Origin: Pelagibacterales bacterium SAG-MED49
GTDB lineage: Bacteria > Pseudomonadota > Alphaproteobacteria > Pelagibacterales > Pelagibacteraceae
Length of the DNA: 64,000 bases
Direction: 5' to 3'
Assembly: GCA_014653365.1 (NCBI GenBank)
Contig: JACWEQ010000002.1
Coordinates: 96,542-160,541, forward strand
Positions 33,557 through 43,751 of this stretch are shown here, piece by piece. The translations under genes and the position numbers were made by a program. Under the pieces are notes generated by a model, which had not been told where the DNA came from, ran no database searches, and saw nothing but the letters and a program-made list of their open reading frames with translations. Every line of letters starts with the position of its first letter. Position 1 is the stretch's first letter.

Positions 33557-34142
33557 TTAAAAAAATCCCCAGATCAGCGAACAAATTTTTAATTCCTAAA
33601 TTAGAATTGTTAATTAGTGAAACATTTTCACTATTTAGTGCAAGTGATTTAAATATTTTAAAATTTCTAGATTTTACAAAATGAACAAAATCTTTAATTG
33701 TACACATGTGTAGATTAGGAGTGTTATACCATTCATCTGGTAACGTTTTAGTTATAGGCATTGTACCTTTGGTTAATAAATGAAGTCTAATTTTCCAGTA
33801 ACCAAAATTAGGAATTGTAACTATTGCTTTATTTCCAACTCTTAATAATTCATTAATTACTAGTTCAGGATTTAAAAATGCTTGAAGTGTTTGACTCAAA
33901 ATAACATAATCAAAAGATTTGTCAGGAAATTGACTTAAATCTTTTTCAGCATTTCCCTCGATAACAGTTAAACCTTTTGCGATACATTTTTGAACTTTGT
34001 CTTTTGAAATTTCTAAACCTCTAATATTAATATTTTTGTTATCTTTCAAAAATTTCATTAAGGTTCCATCTGCACACCCAACATCTAAAACTCTTTTATC
34101 TTTTTCAATTAAATCAGCAATTACTTTAAATTCATTTTTCAT
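33546..34142 (-). CDS. metW: Methionine biosynthesis protein MetW
   Basis: This 198-residue SAM-dependent-methyltransferase-fold protein has VLDVGCADGTLMKFL (motif I) and the MetW signatures DYVILSQTLQAFLNPELVINELLRVG and PNFGYWKIRLHLLTKGTMPITKTLPDEWYNTPNLHMCTIKDF. In proteobacteria MetW is required for full MetX-dependent homoserine acylation, and it sits two bases after metX here. Confidence 0.95.
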   Translation of the reverse strand: MKNEFKVIADLIEKDKRVLDVGCADGTLMKFLKDNKNINIRGLEISKDKVQKCIAKGLTVIEGNAEKDLSQFPDKSFDYVILSQTLQAFLNPELVINELLRVGNKAIVTIPNFGYWKIRLHLLTKGTMPITKTLPDEWYNTPNLHMCTIKDFVHFVKSRNFKIFKSLALNSENVSLINNSNLGIKNLFADLGIFLIEK

Positions 34143-34144
34143 AA

Positions 34145-35275
34145 TTAATTTTCTGTATAAGATTTATCTAAAAAGTTTTTAAGTGAATTTAAGAAATCTG
34201 GAACATCAAGTAAGAATGAGTCATGTCCCTTGTCTGACTCAATTTCAACAAAACCTACATCAGCACCAATAGCGTTTAAAGCAATTACGATATCTTTATT
34301 TTCCTGAGTTGGGTAAAGCCAATCTGAAGTGAAAGATATTATAAAAAATTTAGCTTCAGTTTCTTTAAAAGCATCTGATAAATTTCCTTTAAATTGTTTA
34401 CCTAAATCAAAGTAATCCATAGCTCTAGTAATATAAAGGTAGCTGTTAGCATCAAATCTATCTACAAAAACTGATCCTTGATATCTAAGATAACTTTCAA
34501 TTTGAAAATCTGCATCAAAACTAAATTTGATATCTTCTCTCTCTTGTAGTTTTCTTCCAAATTTTTCTTGAAGACCTTTTTTTGAAAGATATGTTATATG
34601 GGCAGCCATTCTTGCAACAGCCAAACCTTTATTTGGAACAGTATCTTTAGTATTGTAGTTTCCTTCGTTCCAATTGTTGTCTGCAGTAATTGCTTGTCTA
34701 CCAAGTTCATTGAATGCAATATTTTGAGCTGAATGACTAGAGGTGCATGCAATAGGAATTACAGTTTTAGCTTTACCTGGAAAATTACTAATAAATTGAA
34801 GAACCTGCATGCCTCCCATGGATCCACCAACAACAGAAAAAAGTTTTTCTATTCCAAAGTGATCAAGTAAATTATTCTGTGCATTGACCATATCATTAAT
34901 AGTGATTACTGGAAAATTAGTACCTAAAATTTCTTGTGTATTAGGATCTTTATGACTTGGTCCAAATGAACCCATACATCCACCAATTACATTTGAACAA
35001 ATTACAAAATACTTATTAGTATCAATTGCTTTATCTGGACCTACGGCATAGGACCACCAACCATCTTTATTTGTAATTGGATTTAGACCAGTTACAAATT
35101 GATCACCCGTTAGTGCATGAAAGATTAAAATAGCATTATCTTTGTTTTTATTTAATGACCCATAAGTTTCATAGGCAATTGGAAAATTATTAATTGTTTT
35201 TCCACAATCTAGTTTTAGTGGTTTTTTAACTATTAGAGTTTTTAAATTTATCTCTGTATTCATAATAAAAGTCAT
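34145..35275 (-). CDS. metX: Homoserine O-acyltransferase
   Basis: This 376-residue alpha/beta-hydrolase acylates homoserine, the committed step to methionine. The nucleophile Ser is in [10 protein letters not shown], the Asp in SDWLYP and the His in KGHDSFLLD. Two ATGs (35275 and 35263) are possible. The conserved region begins after MNTEINLK, so 35263 is equally plausible and neither has a clear Shine-Dalgarno. A SAM-II riboswitch covers the leader, so SAM should repress it. Acetyl versus succinyl specificity cannot be decided from sequence. Confidence 0.96.
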   Translation of the reverse strand: MTFIMNTEINLKTLIVKKPLKLDCGKTINNFPIAYETYGSLNKNKDNAILIFHALTGDQFVTGLNPITNKDGWWSYAVGPDKAIDTNKYFVICSNVIGGCMGSFGPSHKDPNTQEILGTNFPVITINDMVNAQNNLLDHFGIEKLFSVVGGSMGGMQVLQFISNFPGKAKTVIPIACTSSHSAQNIAFNELGRQAITADNNWNEGNYNTKDTVPNKGLAVARMAAHITYLSKKGLQEKFGRKLQEREDIKFSFDADFQIESYLRYQGSVFVDRFDANSYLYITRAMDYFDLGKQFKGNLSDAFKETEAKFFIISFTSDWLYPTQENKDIVIALNAIGADVGFVEIESDKGHDSFLLDVPDFLNSLKNFLDKSYTEN

Positions 35276-35297
35276 TAATTGAATTGAGAGAAAAAAA

Positions 35298-35350
35298 CAA
35301 TTTTAGCGGTTTTTTTTAAGCGCTCGCAATTCAGTTAAATCAGCGCATAA
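35298..35350 (-). ncRNA. SAM-II riboswitch (metX leader)
   Basis: Read on the minus strand, GCGCTGATTTAACTGAATTGCGAGCGC followed by an A-rich linker and GCTAAAA matches the SAM-II aptamer as I recall it from the environmental metX element (GCGCUGAUUUAACC...UUGCAAGCGC...GCUAAAA). P1 is GCGCT/AGCGC. Loop nucleotides ATTTAAC and the 3' GCTAAAA strand provide the H-type pseudoknot that holds SAM. Downstream, A7C can also pair with GT7 around the GCTAAAA strand, a possible competing expression platform (inference). Confidence 0.92.
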
Positions 35351-35352
35351 AT

Positions 35353-35381
35353 TTTGTACAAGAAGTTATTTATTATGTCAA
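35353..35381 (-). promoter_or_regulatory. Promoter of metX-metW-gloB
   Basis: On the minus strand a perfect TTGACA (35381-35376), a 17-base spacer and TACAAA (35358-35353) place transcription start near 35346, exactly at the first paired base of the SAM-II aptamer. Confidence 0.75.
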
Positions 35382-35453
35382 TTATTTTAAAAATTGTCTT
35401 ATTCTATGTAAAAATTTTTAATTTTATCTATAAAGAACCCATAAATTAAAAAT

Positions 35454-36536
35454 ATGACTACACCAAAATTTAAAAAATTTAATATCGAGGCATATAAACC
35501 TGGTAAATCTAAGATTAAAAAACAAAAAAAAATTATTAAATTATCAGCTAATGAATCAGCCTTAGGAATGAGTCCTAAAGCAACCAAGATATTATCCAAT
35601 AAAAAATTTAATTTAGAGAGATATCCTGACGGCAAATCTCAAAATTTAAGAGCAGAAATATCAAAAAAATTTGATTGTAATCGAGATAAAATCATATGTG
35701 GAGCAGGTTCGGATGAGGTTATTCAAATGATATGTCAATTATTTGTAAAGCCTAAAGATGAAGTTGTAGTTCCACAATATAGTTTTCTGATGTACAGAAT
35801 TTATGCAAATATTGTTGGTGCTAAGGTTGTGTTTGCAAAAGAAGTTAATTTTAAAATTTCAAGTAATGAAATTCTTAAAAAGATAAGCAAAAATACAAAA
35901 ATTGTTTTTATTGCTAATCCAAATAATCCAACGGGAACTTATTTAACAAAAAATGAGATTTTAGATCTTAGAAAAAAATTAAATAAAAATATTTTACTAG
36001 TGGTAGATGATGCTTATGCCGAATACATGAAAAATAAAGATTATAAATCAGGATTAGATTTATTTAAAAATAAAGATAATGTTTTTGTGCTAAGAACATT
36101 TTCTAAAATATTTGGACTAGCTTCATTAAGAGTTGGATGGGGATATGGATCTAAAAAAATAATAACTGCACTAAATGTTATAAAACCTCCATTTAATGTT
36201 GGTCTCCTTGGGCAATTAGCAGCAACAGAGTCGCTTAAAGATAAAAAATTTATAGAACGGTCAATAAAACATAATTTGTATTATGCTAAGAAGATAAAAT
36301 CTTATCTTGAGCAACATAATATTTTTTCTAATGCAATTTCTGCAAATTTCCTATTTTTAGATTTTGATAAATGCAAATATACAGCCAAGTATTTTTATGA
36401 GAGATTAAAAAAAAAAGGAATTATTGTAAGATCCACAGAAGATGGTTATCACATCAAGAATAAATTAAGATTAACTATTGGGTCTAAAAGTGAAAATTTA
36501 GCATTTATGAATGCTGCAAAAAAAATATTAAGTTAA
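35454..36536 (+). CDS. hisC: Histidinol-phosphate aminotransferase family protein
   Basis: This 360-residue fold-type I PLP aminotransferase has KLSANESALGMSPKA at the N-terminus, GAGSDEVIQ, ANPNNPTGTYL, DDAYAEYM and the PLP-binding Lys in RTFSKIFGLASLRVGWG. In this family the enzyme serves histidine synthesis and often aromatic transamination. Its direct neighbour is a prephenate dehydrogenase homologue, so it may act in tyrosine and phenylalanine synthesis as well. Confidence 0.92.
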   Translation: MTTPKFKKFNIEAYKPGKSKIKKQKKIIKLSANESALGMSPKATKILSNKKFNLERYPDGKSQNLRAEISKKFDCNRDKIICGAGSDEVIQMICQLFVKPKDEVVVPQYSFLMYRIYANIVGAKVVFAKEVNFKISSNEILKKISKNTKIVFIANPNNPTGTYLTKNEILDLRKKLNKNILLVVDDAYAEYMKNKDYKSGLDLFKNKDNVFVLRTFSKIFGLASLRVGWGYGSKKIITALNVIKPPFNVGLLGQLAATESLKDKKFIERSIKHNLYYAKKIKSYLEQHNIFSNAISANFLFLDFDKCKYTAKYFYERLKKKGIIVRSTEDGYHIKNKLRLTIGSKSENLAFMNAAKKILS

Positions 36537-36537
36537 T

Positions 36538-37434
36538 ATGAAAAATATTTTAATTATCGGATGTGGTTTATTGGGATCATCTTTATTGAGAAGAATTCAA
36601 AAAAAAAAGATGGCCAAAAAGATTTATATTTATGAAAAATCAAAATCTAGTATTGCTAAAATAAAAAAATTAAAACTTCCTGGAATAATTATAAAAAAAT
36701 TAGAGGATGGTATTATAAAATCAGATTTAATAATTCTATGCACGCCAATGAGTGAATATAAGAATCTTATTCTTAAGATGAATAAATTTTTATCACCCAG
36801 GACTATTATAACAGATATAGGTTCATCAAAAATAGAAACTTCAAAAATTATTAAAAAATTTCTAAGAAAAGATATTTTTTGGACACAAAGTCATCCCATT
36901 GCAGGATCTGAAGTAAGTGGACCAGAGCATGGTAAACAAGATATATTTGAGAATAAATGGTGTGTTTTAATAAAAGAGAAAAATACTCAAAAAATTCATT
37001 TGAATGTGTTAAATAAGTTTTGGAAAAAAATTGGTTCAAAAGTGGCTATTATGAGCCCTGAAAAACATGATAAAATTTTTTCTATAACCAGTCATCTCCC
37101 GCACTTAATTGCATATAATCTAGTCAAGTCAGCGCAAGATTTTGAAAAAATACAAAATTATGACTTGATTAAATATAGTGCAGGCGGTTTGAGAGATTTT
37201 TCAAGAATAGCAGCTTCAAATGAAATTATGTGGAGGGATATATTTTTTAATAATAAGAAAAATATTTCAAAAGCTATTGATTTATTTATCAAAAACCTAA
37301 ATTCATTCAAAAAAGATATTAATTCAAAAAATAATAAATCAATTTTAAGAAAATTAATTCAAACAAAAAAAGTAAGAACAAAAATTATTAAATTAAAACA
37401 AGATATAGATAAACCAGATTTTGGAAGAAGCTAA
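36538..37434 (+). CDS. tyrC: Prephenate/arogenate dehydrogenase
   Basis: This 298-residue NAD-dependent dehydrogenase converts prephenate (or arogenate) on the way to tyrosine. It shows Rossmann GCGLLGSSLLRRI, LIILCTPMSEY, the catalytic His in QSHPIAGSEVSGPEHG, and ITSHLPHLIAYNLV. No chorismate mutase or ACT domain is fused, so it matches the short cyclohexadienyl dehydrogenase type. It follows hisC by one base. Its 3' end overlaps the convergent NlpC/P60 gene by four bases. The product preference is inferred. Confidence 0.9.
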   Translation: MKNILIIGCGLLGSSLLRRIQKKKMAKKIYIYEKSKSSIAKIKKLKLPGIIIKKLEDGIIKSDLIILCTPMSEYKNLILKMNKFLSPRTIITDIGSSKIETSKIIKKFLRKDIFWTQSHPIAGSEVSGPEHGKQDIFENKWCVLIKEKNTQKIHLNVLNKFWKKIGSKVAIMSPEKHDKIFSITSHLPHLIAYNLVKSAQDFEKIQNYDLIKYSAGGLRDFSRIAASNEIMWRDIFFNNKKNISKAIDLFIKNLNSFKKDINSKNNKSILRKLIQTKKVRTKIIKLKQDIDKPDFGRS

Positions 37435-38186
37435 TAATTTTTAATATTACAAATTTTTCTAACCTCAAGTTTTGCTGTTTTTTTAATTAATTTTATCGTG
37501 TTTTCTGTTTTCATTATTAAGACTTTTTTTCTAGGACCATAGGCGTGAATGAAAGCATTATTTTTTAAACAAATTCCAACATGACCTCTCCAAAAAATTA
37601 TATTTCCAGGTTTATAATTTTTTTTAGATTTTTTTCTACAATACTTTATTTGATCTTTTGTATCTCTTGGAAAAAATAAATTATTATAATAGTAATACAT
37701 TTGGATAAGTGCAGAGCAATCAATGCCATCACAGCTTTTTCCTCCCCATAAATATTTAGTTCCAAGAAATAATTTAAATATTTTCACAAAATCTTTTTCA
37801 ACATGATTAATCTTTTTTATATCTTTTTTTTTAACCCATTGATTTTTGTCAAATTCAATAAAATTAACACTCTGATTTTGAAGTACTATCCTTGATGCAA
37901 AGTATATAAATTGGTTTGTGGGAACAAATTTATTATTTAATTTTTTAAATACCTGAGATTTTAATCTAAATATTTTATGCGTAAGTTTTAAATTTTTTAT
38001 GAATTTATCATTTTTTAAGTAGCCAATATATCTATCATAACTTGTTTTAATTTTGACCCATTTTTCATTTTTTGAAATAATAGAAAATTTTTCACCATAT
38101 AAAATTTGCGAACTAATTTCTGACTTTACAGATGGCTTTATGTAAATATTACCTAAACTACGATTAAAATAATAATTATTTTTCAC
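37431..38186 (-). CDS. NlpC/P60 peptidase with SH3 domains
   Basis: This 251-residue protein has N-terminal SH3-like repeats (about 5-65 and 70-120; WVKIKTSYDRYIGYLKNDKF) and a C-terminal NlpC/P60 cysteine peptidase (about 130-250) with the catalytic Cys in WGGKSCDGIDCSALIQM and His in IIFWRGHVGIC. It resembles DL-endopeptidases that cut gamma-D-Glu-diaminopimelate in peptidoglycan peptides. No signal peptide is visible, which suggests a cytoplasmic recycling role, and the neighbouring AmpG-like permease fits that. Confidence 0.88.
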   Translation of the reverse strand: MKNNYYFNRSLGNIYIKPSVKSEISSQILYGEKFSIISKNEKWVKIKTSYDRYIGYLKNDKFIKNLKLTHKIFRLKSQVFKKLNNKFVPTNQFIYFASRIVLQNQSVNFIEFDKNQWVKKKDIKKINHVEKDFVKIFKLFLGTKYLWGGKSCDGIDCSALIQMYYYYNNLFFPRDTKDQIKYCRKKSKKNYKPGNIIFWRGHVGICLKNNAFIHAYGPRKKVLIMKTENTIKLIKKTAKLEVRKICNIKNY

Positions 38187-39552
38187 TTAATTTAAGCTTG
38201 TTTCTCATGAACCATAATAAAATTAATGATGGTATTACCATTATAGCTGTTAGAATAAAAAATGTACCCCAATCACCGTTTAACCAATCCACTAATGCAC
38301 CCGATGATGATGCTAAAGTTGTTCTGCCAGCTGTTCCAATTGATGCTAATAGAGCATACTGGGTTGCTGTATAGGATCTATCTACCAGTAAAGAAATAAA
38401 GGCAACAAAAGCTACAGTTGCAAACGCAGCTGCAATATCATCAAAAATAACTGCTATTGCAAAAAGTAGTTCAGATTTATCACTCCAAGCAAGAAAGCTA
38501 AATAAAAGGTTTGTGCTTGCCATAATAATACCAGCAAGAAACATTGCTTTTAAAACGCCTGATCGAATTACAAAAAGTCCACCTAACAATGTAAAAATTA
38601 CAGTTGTAACCCATCCTAAAGTCTTAGAATAAATAGCAATATCTGTTTTGCTAAAACCTATCTCTTTATAAAATATAATAGACATTCTTCCCAAAAAGGC
38701 CTCACCAACTTTAAATAAAAAAACAAAACCAAGTATTCCAAGGGCAATTGAAAATCCATTTTTTTTAAAAAAACTAATAATTGGTCCACTTATAGTTCCG
38801 CCAATCCATGTAAAAAAGTTGGTAATTAGATTTTTGCTCTTAAAATTATTAGAAATTAATTTATCATTTTCTTTTTGTTTATTTTCTCGATCTGTAGAAT
38901 CAGATTCTTTAATAAACATTAGCCCAATATTCATTAGTATTACCAGCACTCCTAAAATTAAAAATGTTAACTGCCAATAATTTTCAAATCCTAAATTTTG
39001 TAAATATTCTGCGGAAAATAATGAAATAACCCCACCCAGTTTATATCCAGTCCACCAACCAACAACCGCCATTGCAGCTCCAGCAGCCATTGATTTTCCT
39101 TCGTTTTCTCCAATTTGTTCTATTCTTAAAGCATCAACAGTTATATCTTGAGTAGCTGAGGCTATTGCTATTAATAAACCAACGCTAATTACTAAAGCTA
39201 AATTTTCAGTTGGATTAATTATGCCCCACAGGAATAGGCAAATTAAAATTAATAACTGCATTAAAACTATCCATCCTCTTCTGTGACCAATTCTTTTTGT
39301 TAAAAAAGGAAGTTGTATTCTGTCAATTAAAGGTGCCCATAAATAATTAAAAGCATATACACCAAAAATTAAGCCAGCCCATCCAATAGTAGATCTGCTT
39401 AAACCATCCTCTTTTAGCCAAAGACTGAGACTACTCCCTATCAAAACCCATGGAAAGCCAGAGATTGCTCCAAGCAATAAGATCTTTAACATTCTACTAT
39501 CAAAATAGACTGAAAAAGTTTCAGATAAAGATTGTTTCTTTATTTCAATCAT
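38176..39552 (-). CDS. ampG: AmpG-like major facilitator permease
   Basis: This 458-residue protein has about 12 helices and the AmpG signatures LGAISGFPWVLIGSSLSLWLKEDGLSRSTIGW, WAPLIDRIQLPFLTKRIGHRRGWIVLMQ and SATQDITVDALRIEQI. AmpG imports anhydromuropeptides released by lytic transglycosylases, and the adjacent NlpC/P60 enzyme overlaps it by 11 bases. Specificity within this MFS branch is inferred. Confidence 0.85.
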   Translation of the reverse strand: MIEIKKQSLSETFSVYFDSRMLKILLLGAISGFPWVLIGSSLSLWLKEDGLSRSTIGWAGLIFGVYAFNYLWAPLIDRIQLPFLTKRIGHRRGWIVLMQLLILICLFLWGIINPTENLALVISVGLLIAIASATQDITVDALRIEQIGENEGKSMAAGAAMAVVGWWTGYKLGGVISLFSAEYLQNLGFENYWQLTFLILGVLVILMNIGLMFIKESDSTDRENKQKENDKLISNNFKSKNLITNFFTWIGGTISGPIISFFKKNGFSIALGILGFVFLFKVGEAFLGRMSIIFYKEIGFSKTDIAIYSKTLGWVTTVIFTLLGGLFVIRSGVLKAMFLAGIIMASTNLLFSFLAWSDKSELLFAIAVIFDDIAAAFATVAFVAFISLLVDRSYTATQYALLASIGTAGRTTLASSSGALVDWLNGDWGTFFILTAIMVIPSLILLWFMRNKLKLSEK

Positions 39553-39554
39553 TT

Positions 39555-40994
39555 TTAATTACGCCAAAAAGAAGGTAAGAATAATACTAGTATTGCAAAC
39601 AATTCAAGTCTACCCAAAATCATTCCTATAGTTAAAACCCATTTAGAAATATCTGGTAGTGAAGAAAAATCTCCATTAGGACCAATTATAGGGCCTAATC
39701 CAGGACCAACATTAGAAATTGAAGTTGCTGCTCCAGAGATTGAAGTAATAAAATCAAGTCCAGTTAATGACAATAAGGTAGTTAATACAAAAAATATTAC
39801 AAAGTAAAAATATATAAAAGAAATTATTGAAGCAATAAATTTATCATCCACTGAGCTTTGATCATATTTAATTACAAAAACTCCTTTTGGATAAATAATT
39901 TTTTTAAGCTGATTTGCTATAAATAAATATAATATTTGAATTCTGAAAATTTTAATTCCACAAGTTGTTGAGCCTGCACAGCCTCCTATAAACATTAAAG
40001 CCAGAAATAATGTCAATGGAAAACTACCCCAACCATCAAATTCTGCGCTTACGTATCCAGTTCCAGTTAATATTGAAACTGTATTAAAAAAAACTGACCT
40101 TAAATTAAAATTATCATTATCATTTATTAATAAATATACAGATAGTATAATAACTGTTGCGATGATAATTTTTAAAAAAGTTTTTATTTGAATATCTGTT
40201 AGAAAAATTTTTTTATTTCCATTTATAAATTTTATATATGCAATAAAAGGTAAACTACCTAAAATAATAAAAACCATTGATGAGATTTCGATAGGGACGC
40301 TATCGAAATAACCAATTGACTGGTTATAATTTGAGAAACCACCAGTTGCAATTGTGGTCATAGAATGAGTTAAACTATCAAATTTTCCCATTCCAAACAC
40401 CCAATAAGTAATTGCACATATAGTCGTTAAGCCTAAATAAATATAAATTAATCTTAGAGCTATCTCTTTTGATTTTGGAAGTATTTTTTCAGAAGAATCG
40501 TTACTAGATATCTTGAATAATTGCATTCCACCCACATTCATTATTGGCATTAGAGTAATTGCCATAACAATTATACCGATACCCCCTAACCACTGAAGGA
40601 TAGCTCTCCATAACAATATTCCTTTAGGTGTTTCTTCTAAATTAGAAATTATAGTAGAACCAGTGGTTGTTATACCCGACATACTCTCAAAAAAAGCATC
40701 GGTAATTGTTAATTCAATGGTTGAAAATATAAATGGCAGAGAACCAAAAATTGCAATACTCAACCAAGAAAGAGCTGTTAACAAAAAAGCTTGTTGTAAG
40801 TTTAATTTTTTATTGTGATCTAAATTAGATAAAAAAAATAAAATTCCAAATACAATTGTAATAATTGATGCACCAAAGAAAGATGAATCTATTTCTGAAT
40901 AAACAAACTGTGCAATTATAGGTATGAACATTGATACACCTAGAATTATTTGTAAAATTCCAAGGGTAAAAAAAACAGTTTTATAATTAGACAT
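39555..40994 (-). CDS. trkH: Trk-type potassium uptake protein TrkH
   Basis: This 479-residue channel subunit has four pore-loop repeats with K+-filter-like segments such as SMSGITTTGSTI, ATGGFSNYNQS, ILTGTGYVSAEFD and AATSISNVGPGLG. The GGCAGSTTCGIKIFR segment after the third loop is diagnostic. Its cytoplasmic NAD-binding partner TrkA is not in the window. It is the first gene of trkH-ampG-NlpC, with gaps of only two or three bases. Confidence 0.95.
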   Translation of the reverse strand: MSNYKTVFFTLGILQIILGVSMFIPIIAQFVYSEIDSSFFGASIITIVFGILFFLSNLDHNKKLNLQQAFLLTALSWLSIAIFGSLPFIFSTIELTITDAFFESMSGITTTGSTIISNLEETPKGILLWRAILQWLGGIGIIVMAITLMPIMNVGGMQLFKISSNDSSEKILPKSKEIALRLIYIYLGLTTICAITYWVFGMGKFDSLTHSMTTIATGGFSNYNQSIGYFDSVPIEISSMVFIILGSLPFIAYIKFINGNKKIFLTDIQIKTFLKIIIATVIILSVYLLINDNDNFNLRSVFFNTVSILTGTGYVSAEFDGWGSFPLTLFLALMFIGGCAGSTTCGIKIFRIQILYLFIANQLKKIIYPKGVFVIKYDQSSVDDKFIASIISFIYFYFVIFFVLTTLLSLTGLDFITSISGAATSISNVGPGLGPIIGPNGDFSSLPDISKWVLTIGMILGRLELFAILVLFLPSFWRN

Positions 40995-41084
40995 TTTGAA
41001 AGAACATTATTTTATGGTAAATAAATTTCAACTCTATAAGAATTAATAAATTCGCTAATTTAAGATTTTTTAGAAGAATAATTC

Positions 41085-42647
41085 ATGATTAAAAAAGAAA
41101 ATTTAGATAAAACAAGTGCATGGCCTTTTGTAGAAGCAAAAAAAATGCTTCGTGAGAGAAAATCTTTCATTGAAAAAAAAGGTAAAATTACACTACAGAC
41201 TGGTTATGGTCCAAGTGGGCTTCCACATATTGGAACATTTGGCGAAGTTGCAAGAACATCGATGCTTGTAAATGCATTAAATCAATTATCAGATTTACCT
41301 ACTGAGATAATAACATTTTCAGATGATATGGATGGATTAAGAAAAGTTCCAGATAATGTTCCTAATCAAAAATTATTAAATGATAATCTTCATAAACCAT
41401 TAACCCAAGTTCCTGATCCGTTTGAAAAATTTAATAGTTTTGGTGAGCATAATAATGAAATGTTAAAAAATTTTTTAGATAGTTTCAAATTTAAATATAA
41501 TTTCCAAAGTTCCACATCTCTTTATAAGAGTGGTTTTTTTAATCCTACGCTGAAAATTATTTTAGATAATTATGAGGGAATTATGAACATTATAATTCCA
41601 ACACTAGGCAAGGAACGACAACAAACTTATAGTCCATTTTTACCAATTTGTCCTGACTCTGGACATGTTTTGGAAATACCCGTTATAGAAATTGATAAAC
41701 AAAAATCTAAGATTATTTTTGATAATAAAGGAAAAAAATTTGAGGCAAGTATCTTAGATGGAAATTGTAAATTACAATGGAAAGTTGATTGGGCGATGAG
41801 ATGGTATGCTCTTGATGTCGACTTTGAAATGTATGGTAAGGATTTAATTGAGAGTGCAATTTTATCAACAAAAATAATTAATTTAATAGGAAAAAAAAAT
41901 CCATCGGGATTTGCTTACGAGTTATTTTTAGACGAAAAAGGTGAGAAAATTTCTAAGTCAAAAGGGAATGGTATTACCATTGATCAATGGTTAAAATATG
42001 CTTCTCCAGAAAGTTTATCTTTGTATATGTATCAAAACCCAAAAAGAGCTAAAAAACTTTATAAAGAAATAGTACCTAAAGCTGTCGATGATTATTTAGA
42101 TTGTATTGAAAAATCAAAAAAACAGAATGAATTACAACTATTAATGAATCCTGTTTGGCATGTACATAATGGCAATATTCCTAATGAGGATATGATTATG
42201 ACATTTTCAATGTTGCTAAATTTGGTTGAGACTAGTAATGCCGACAGTAAAGAATTATTATGGAAATTTGTTAAAAAATATAAATCAGATATTTCTGAAG
42301 AAAATTTTTCAATTTTTGATGGATTGATAGGTTATGCAATTAAGTATTTTAATGATGTAATCAAGGCACAAAAAAAATATAAGAATCCCAATGATAATGA
42401 AAAATTAGCATTACAAGCTTTAGTAAAAACTTTAGAAAAGTGTACTGATGAAATGTCGCCAGAAGACATACAAACATTAATCTATTCAACTGGAAAAGAA
42501 AATGGTTATACAGAAAATTTAAGAGATTGGTTTAAATTGATTTATGAGGTAGTTTTTGGAGATGAAAATGGGCCTCGTATGGGATTTTTTATAAGTTTTT
42601 TTGGTGTCAACGAAACTAAAGAGCTGTTAATAAATAAACTAAAATAA
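41085..42647 (+). CDS. lysS: Class I lysyl-tRNA synthetase
   Basis: This 520-residue enzyme charges tRNA-Lys but belongs to the archaeal-type class I fold rather than the class II LysS of most bacteria. The ATP-binding signatures are GPSGLPHIGTFGEVART (HIGH variant) and KISKSKGNGITIDQW (KMSKS variant). The C-terminal anticodon-binding region is helical. Class I LysRS is known from alphaproteobacteria, so this is expected in the lineage. pyrD begins on its stop codon. Confidence 0.95.
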   Translation: MIKKENLDKTSAWPFVEAKKMLRERKSFIEKKGKITLQTGYGPSGLPHIGTFGEVARTSMLVNALNQLSDLPTEIITFSDDMDGLRKVPDNVPNQKLLNDNLHKPLTQVPDPFEKFNSFGEHNNEMLKNFLDSFKFKYNFQSSTSLYKSGFFNPTLKIILDNYEGIMNIIIPTLGKERQQTYSPFLPICPDSGHVLEIPVIEIDKQKSKIIFDNKGKKFEASILDGNCKLQWKVDWAMRWYALDVDFEMYGKDLIESAILSTKIINLIGKKNPSGFAYELFLDEKGEKISKSKGNGITIDQWLKYASPESLSLYMYQNPKRAKKLYKEIVPKAVDDYLDCIEKSKKQNELQLLMNPVWHVHNGNIPNEDMIMTFSMLLNLVETSNADSKELLWKFVKKYKSDISEENFSIFDGLIGYAIKYFNDVIKAQKKYKNPNDNEKLALQALVKTLEKCTDEMSPEDIQTLIYSTGKENGYTENLRDWFKLIYEVVFGDENGPRMGFFISFFGVNETKELLINKLK

Positions 42648-43699
42648 TGTTTTCAAAGCTAAGATCTTTAATATTTAAAATAGATCCTGAAAGAGCTCAC
42701 ACTTTAGCAATTAAATCTTTAAAATTGAATTTAGTTTCAAATATATTTGATAAAAATAAAGATGATCCAATTTTTAAAACTAAAATTTTTGATAAGGAGA
42801 TAGATAATCCAATAGGGATGGCAGCTGGTTTTGATAAGAATGCAGAAGTATATAATGCTTTATTTAGACTAGGTTTTGGATTTGTTGAAGTTGGAACCAT
42901 TACTCCTTTAAAACAATATGGAAATTCTAAACCAAGAGTTTTTAGACTTGTTGAAGATGAAGCTTTAATTAACAGATTGGGATTTAATAATCATGGAGCT
43001 AAAACTGTTTTGGATCGAATTAAATCTAATAAGAAGCTAGGATTACTTGGGATCAATGTGGGACCAAATAAAGATTCTGATAATAGGCTGAATGATTACT
43101 TAATCGGATTAAGAACCTTCCATGAAGTTGCAGATTATATAACAATAAATATTTCATCTCCAAATACTGAAAATTTAAGAAATTTTCACGAAGAAAGTAA
43201 ATTACAAGAATTGCTTGCATCTATTTTAAAAGAAAAAAATGATTTAAAATCAAATGTTCCCATTGTAGTAAAAATCTCACCAGATATAGACGAAAATCAA
43301 ATTAATTTGATTTCTGAAATCCTTTTAGAAAACGAGATAAAAGCGATAATTATTTCTAATACATCTGAGTCTTCAAGAAATTTGCTTAGTGATATTCAAA
43401 GACATCAAAAAGGAGGATTATCTGGAAAACCTATAGAGACAAAATCAAATATTTTAATTAATAAATTCTATAAGTTATTAAAAGGTAAAATTAAGATAAT
43501 AGGAGTAGGAGGTGTTGACTCTGGTCAAGCGGCATATGCTAAGTTTTTAGCGGGTGCAGATTTTATTCAACTTTATACTGGAATGGTTTTTAAAGGCCCA
43601 AATATTGCAGGGATTATAAAAAAGGATCTAAAAGATTTACTATTAAGAGATGGAGTGAAGAATTTTAATGAAATTGTAGGAAATAAAACCCTATCTTAA
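42647..43699 (+). CDS. pyrD: Dihydroorotate dehydrogenase (quinone, class 2)
   Basis: This 350-residue membrane-associated flavoprotein oxidises dihydroorotate with quinone in pyrimidine synthesis. It shows [41 protein letters not shown] with the class 2 catalytic Ser region, GGLSGKPI and [35 protein letters not shown]. The N-terminal helices that dock to the membrane are present. Confidence 0.97.
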   Translation: MFSKLRSLIFKIDPERAHTLAIKSLKLNLVSNIFDKNKDDPIFKTKIFDKEIDNPIGMAAGFDKNAEVYNALFRLGFGFVEVGTITPLKQYGNSKPRVFRLVEDEALINRLGFNNHGAKTVLDRIKSNKKLGLLGINVGPNKDSDNRLNDYLIGLRTFHEVADYITINISSPNTENLRNFHEESKLQELLASILKEKNDLKSNVPIVVKISPDIDENQINLISEILLENEIKAIIISNTSESSRNLLSDIQRHQKGGLSGKPIETKSNILINKFYKLLKGKIKIIGVGGVDSGQAAYAKFLAGADFIQLYTGMVFKGPNIAGIIKKDLKDLLLRDGVKNFNEIVGNKTLS

Positions 43700-43710
43700 A
43701 TCTATTAAAC

Positions 43711-43739
43711 TTGACGCATTCATCATCTCGCCTTATATA
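43711..43739 (+). promoter_or_regulatory. Candidate promoter of rpmB with very short leader
   Basis: TTGACG (43711-43716), a 17-base spacer and TATATA (43734-43739) form a strong consensus. Predicted initiation near 43746 leaves only about six bases before the rpmB ATG, and no Shine-Dalgarno fits in that space. Confidence 0.65.
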
Positions 43740-43751
43740 GGCACTGTTATT

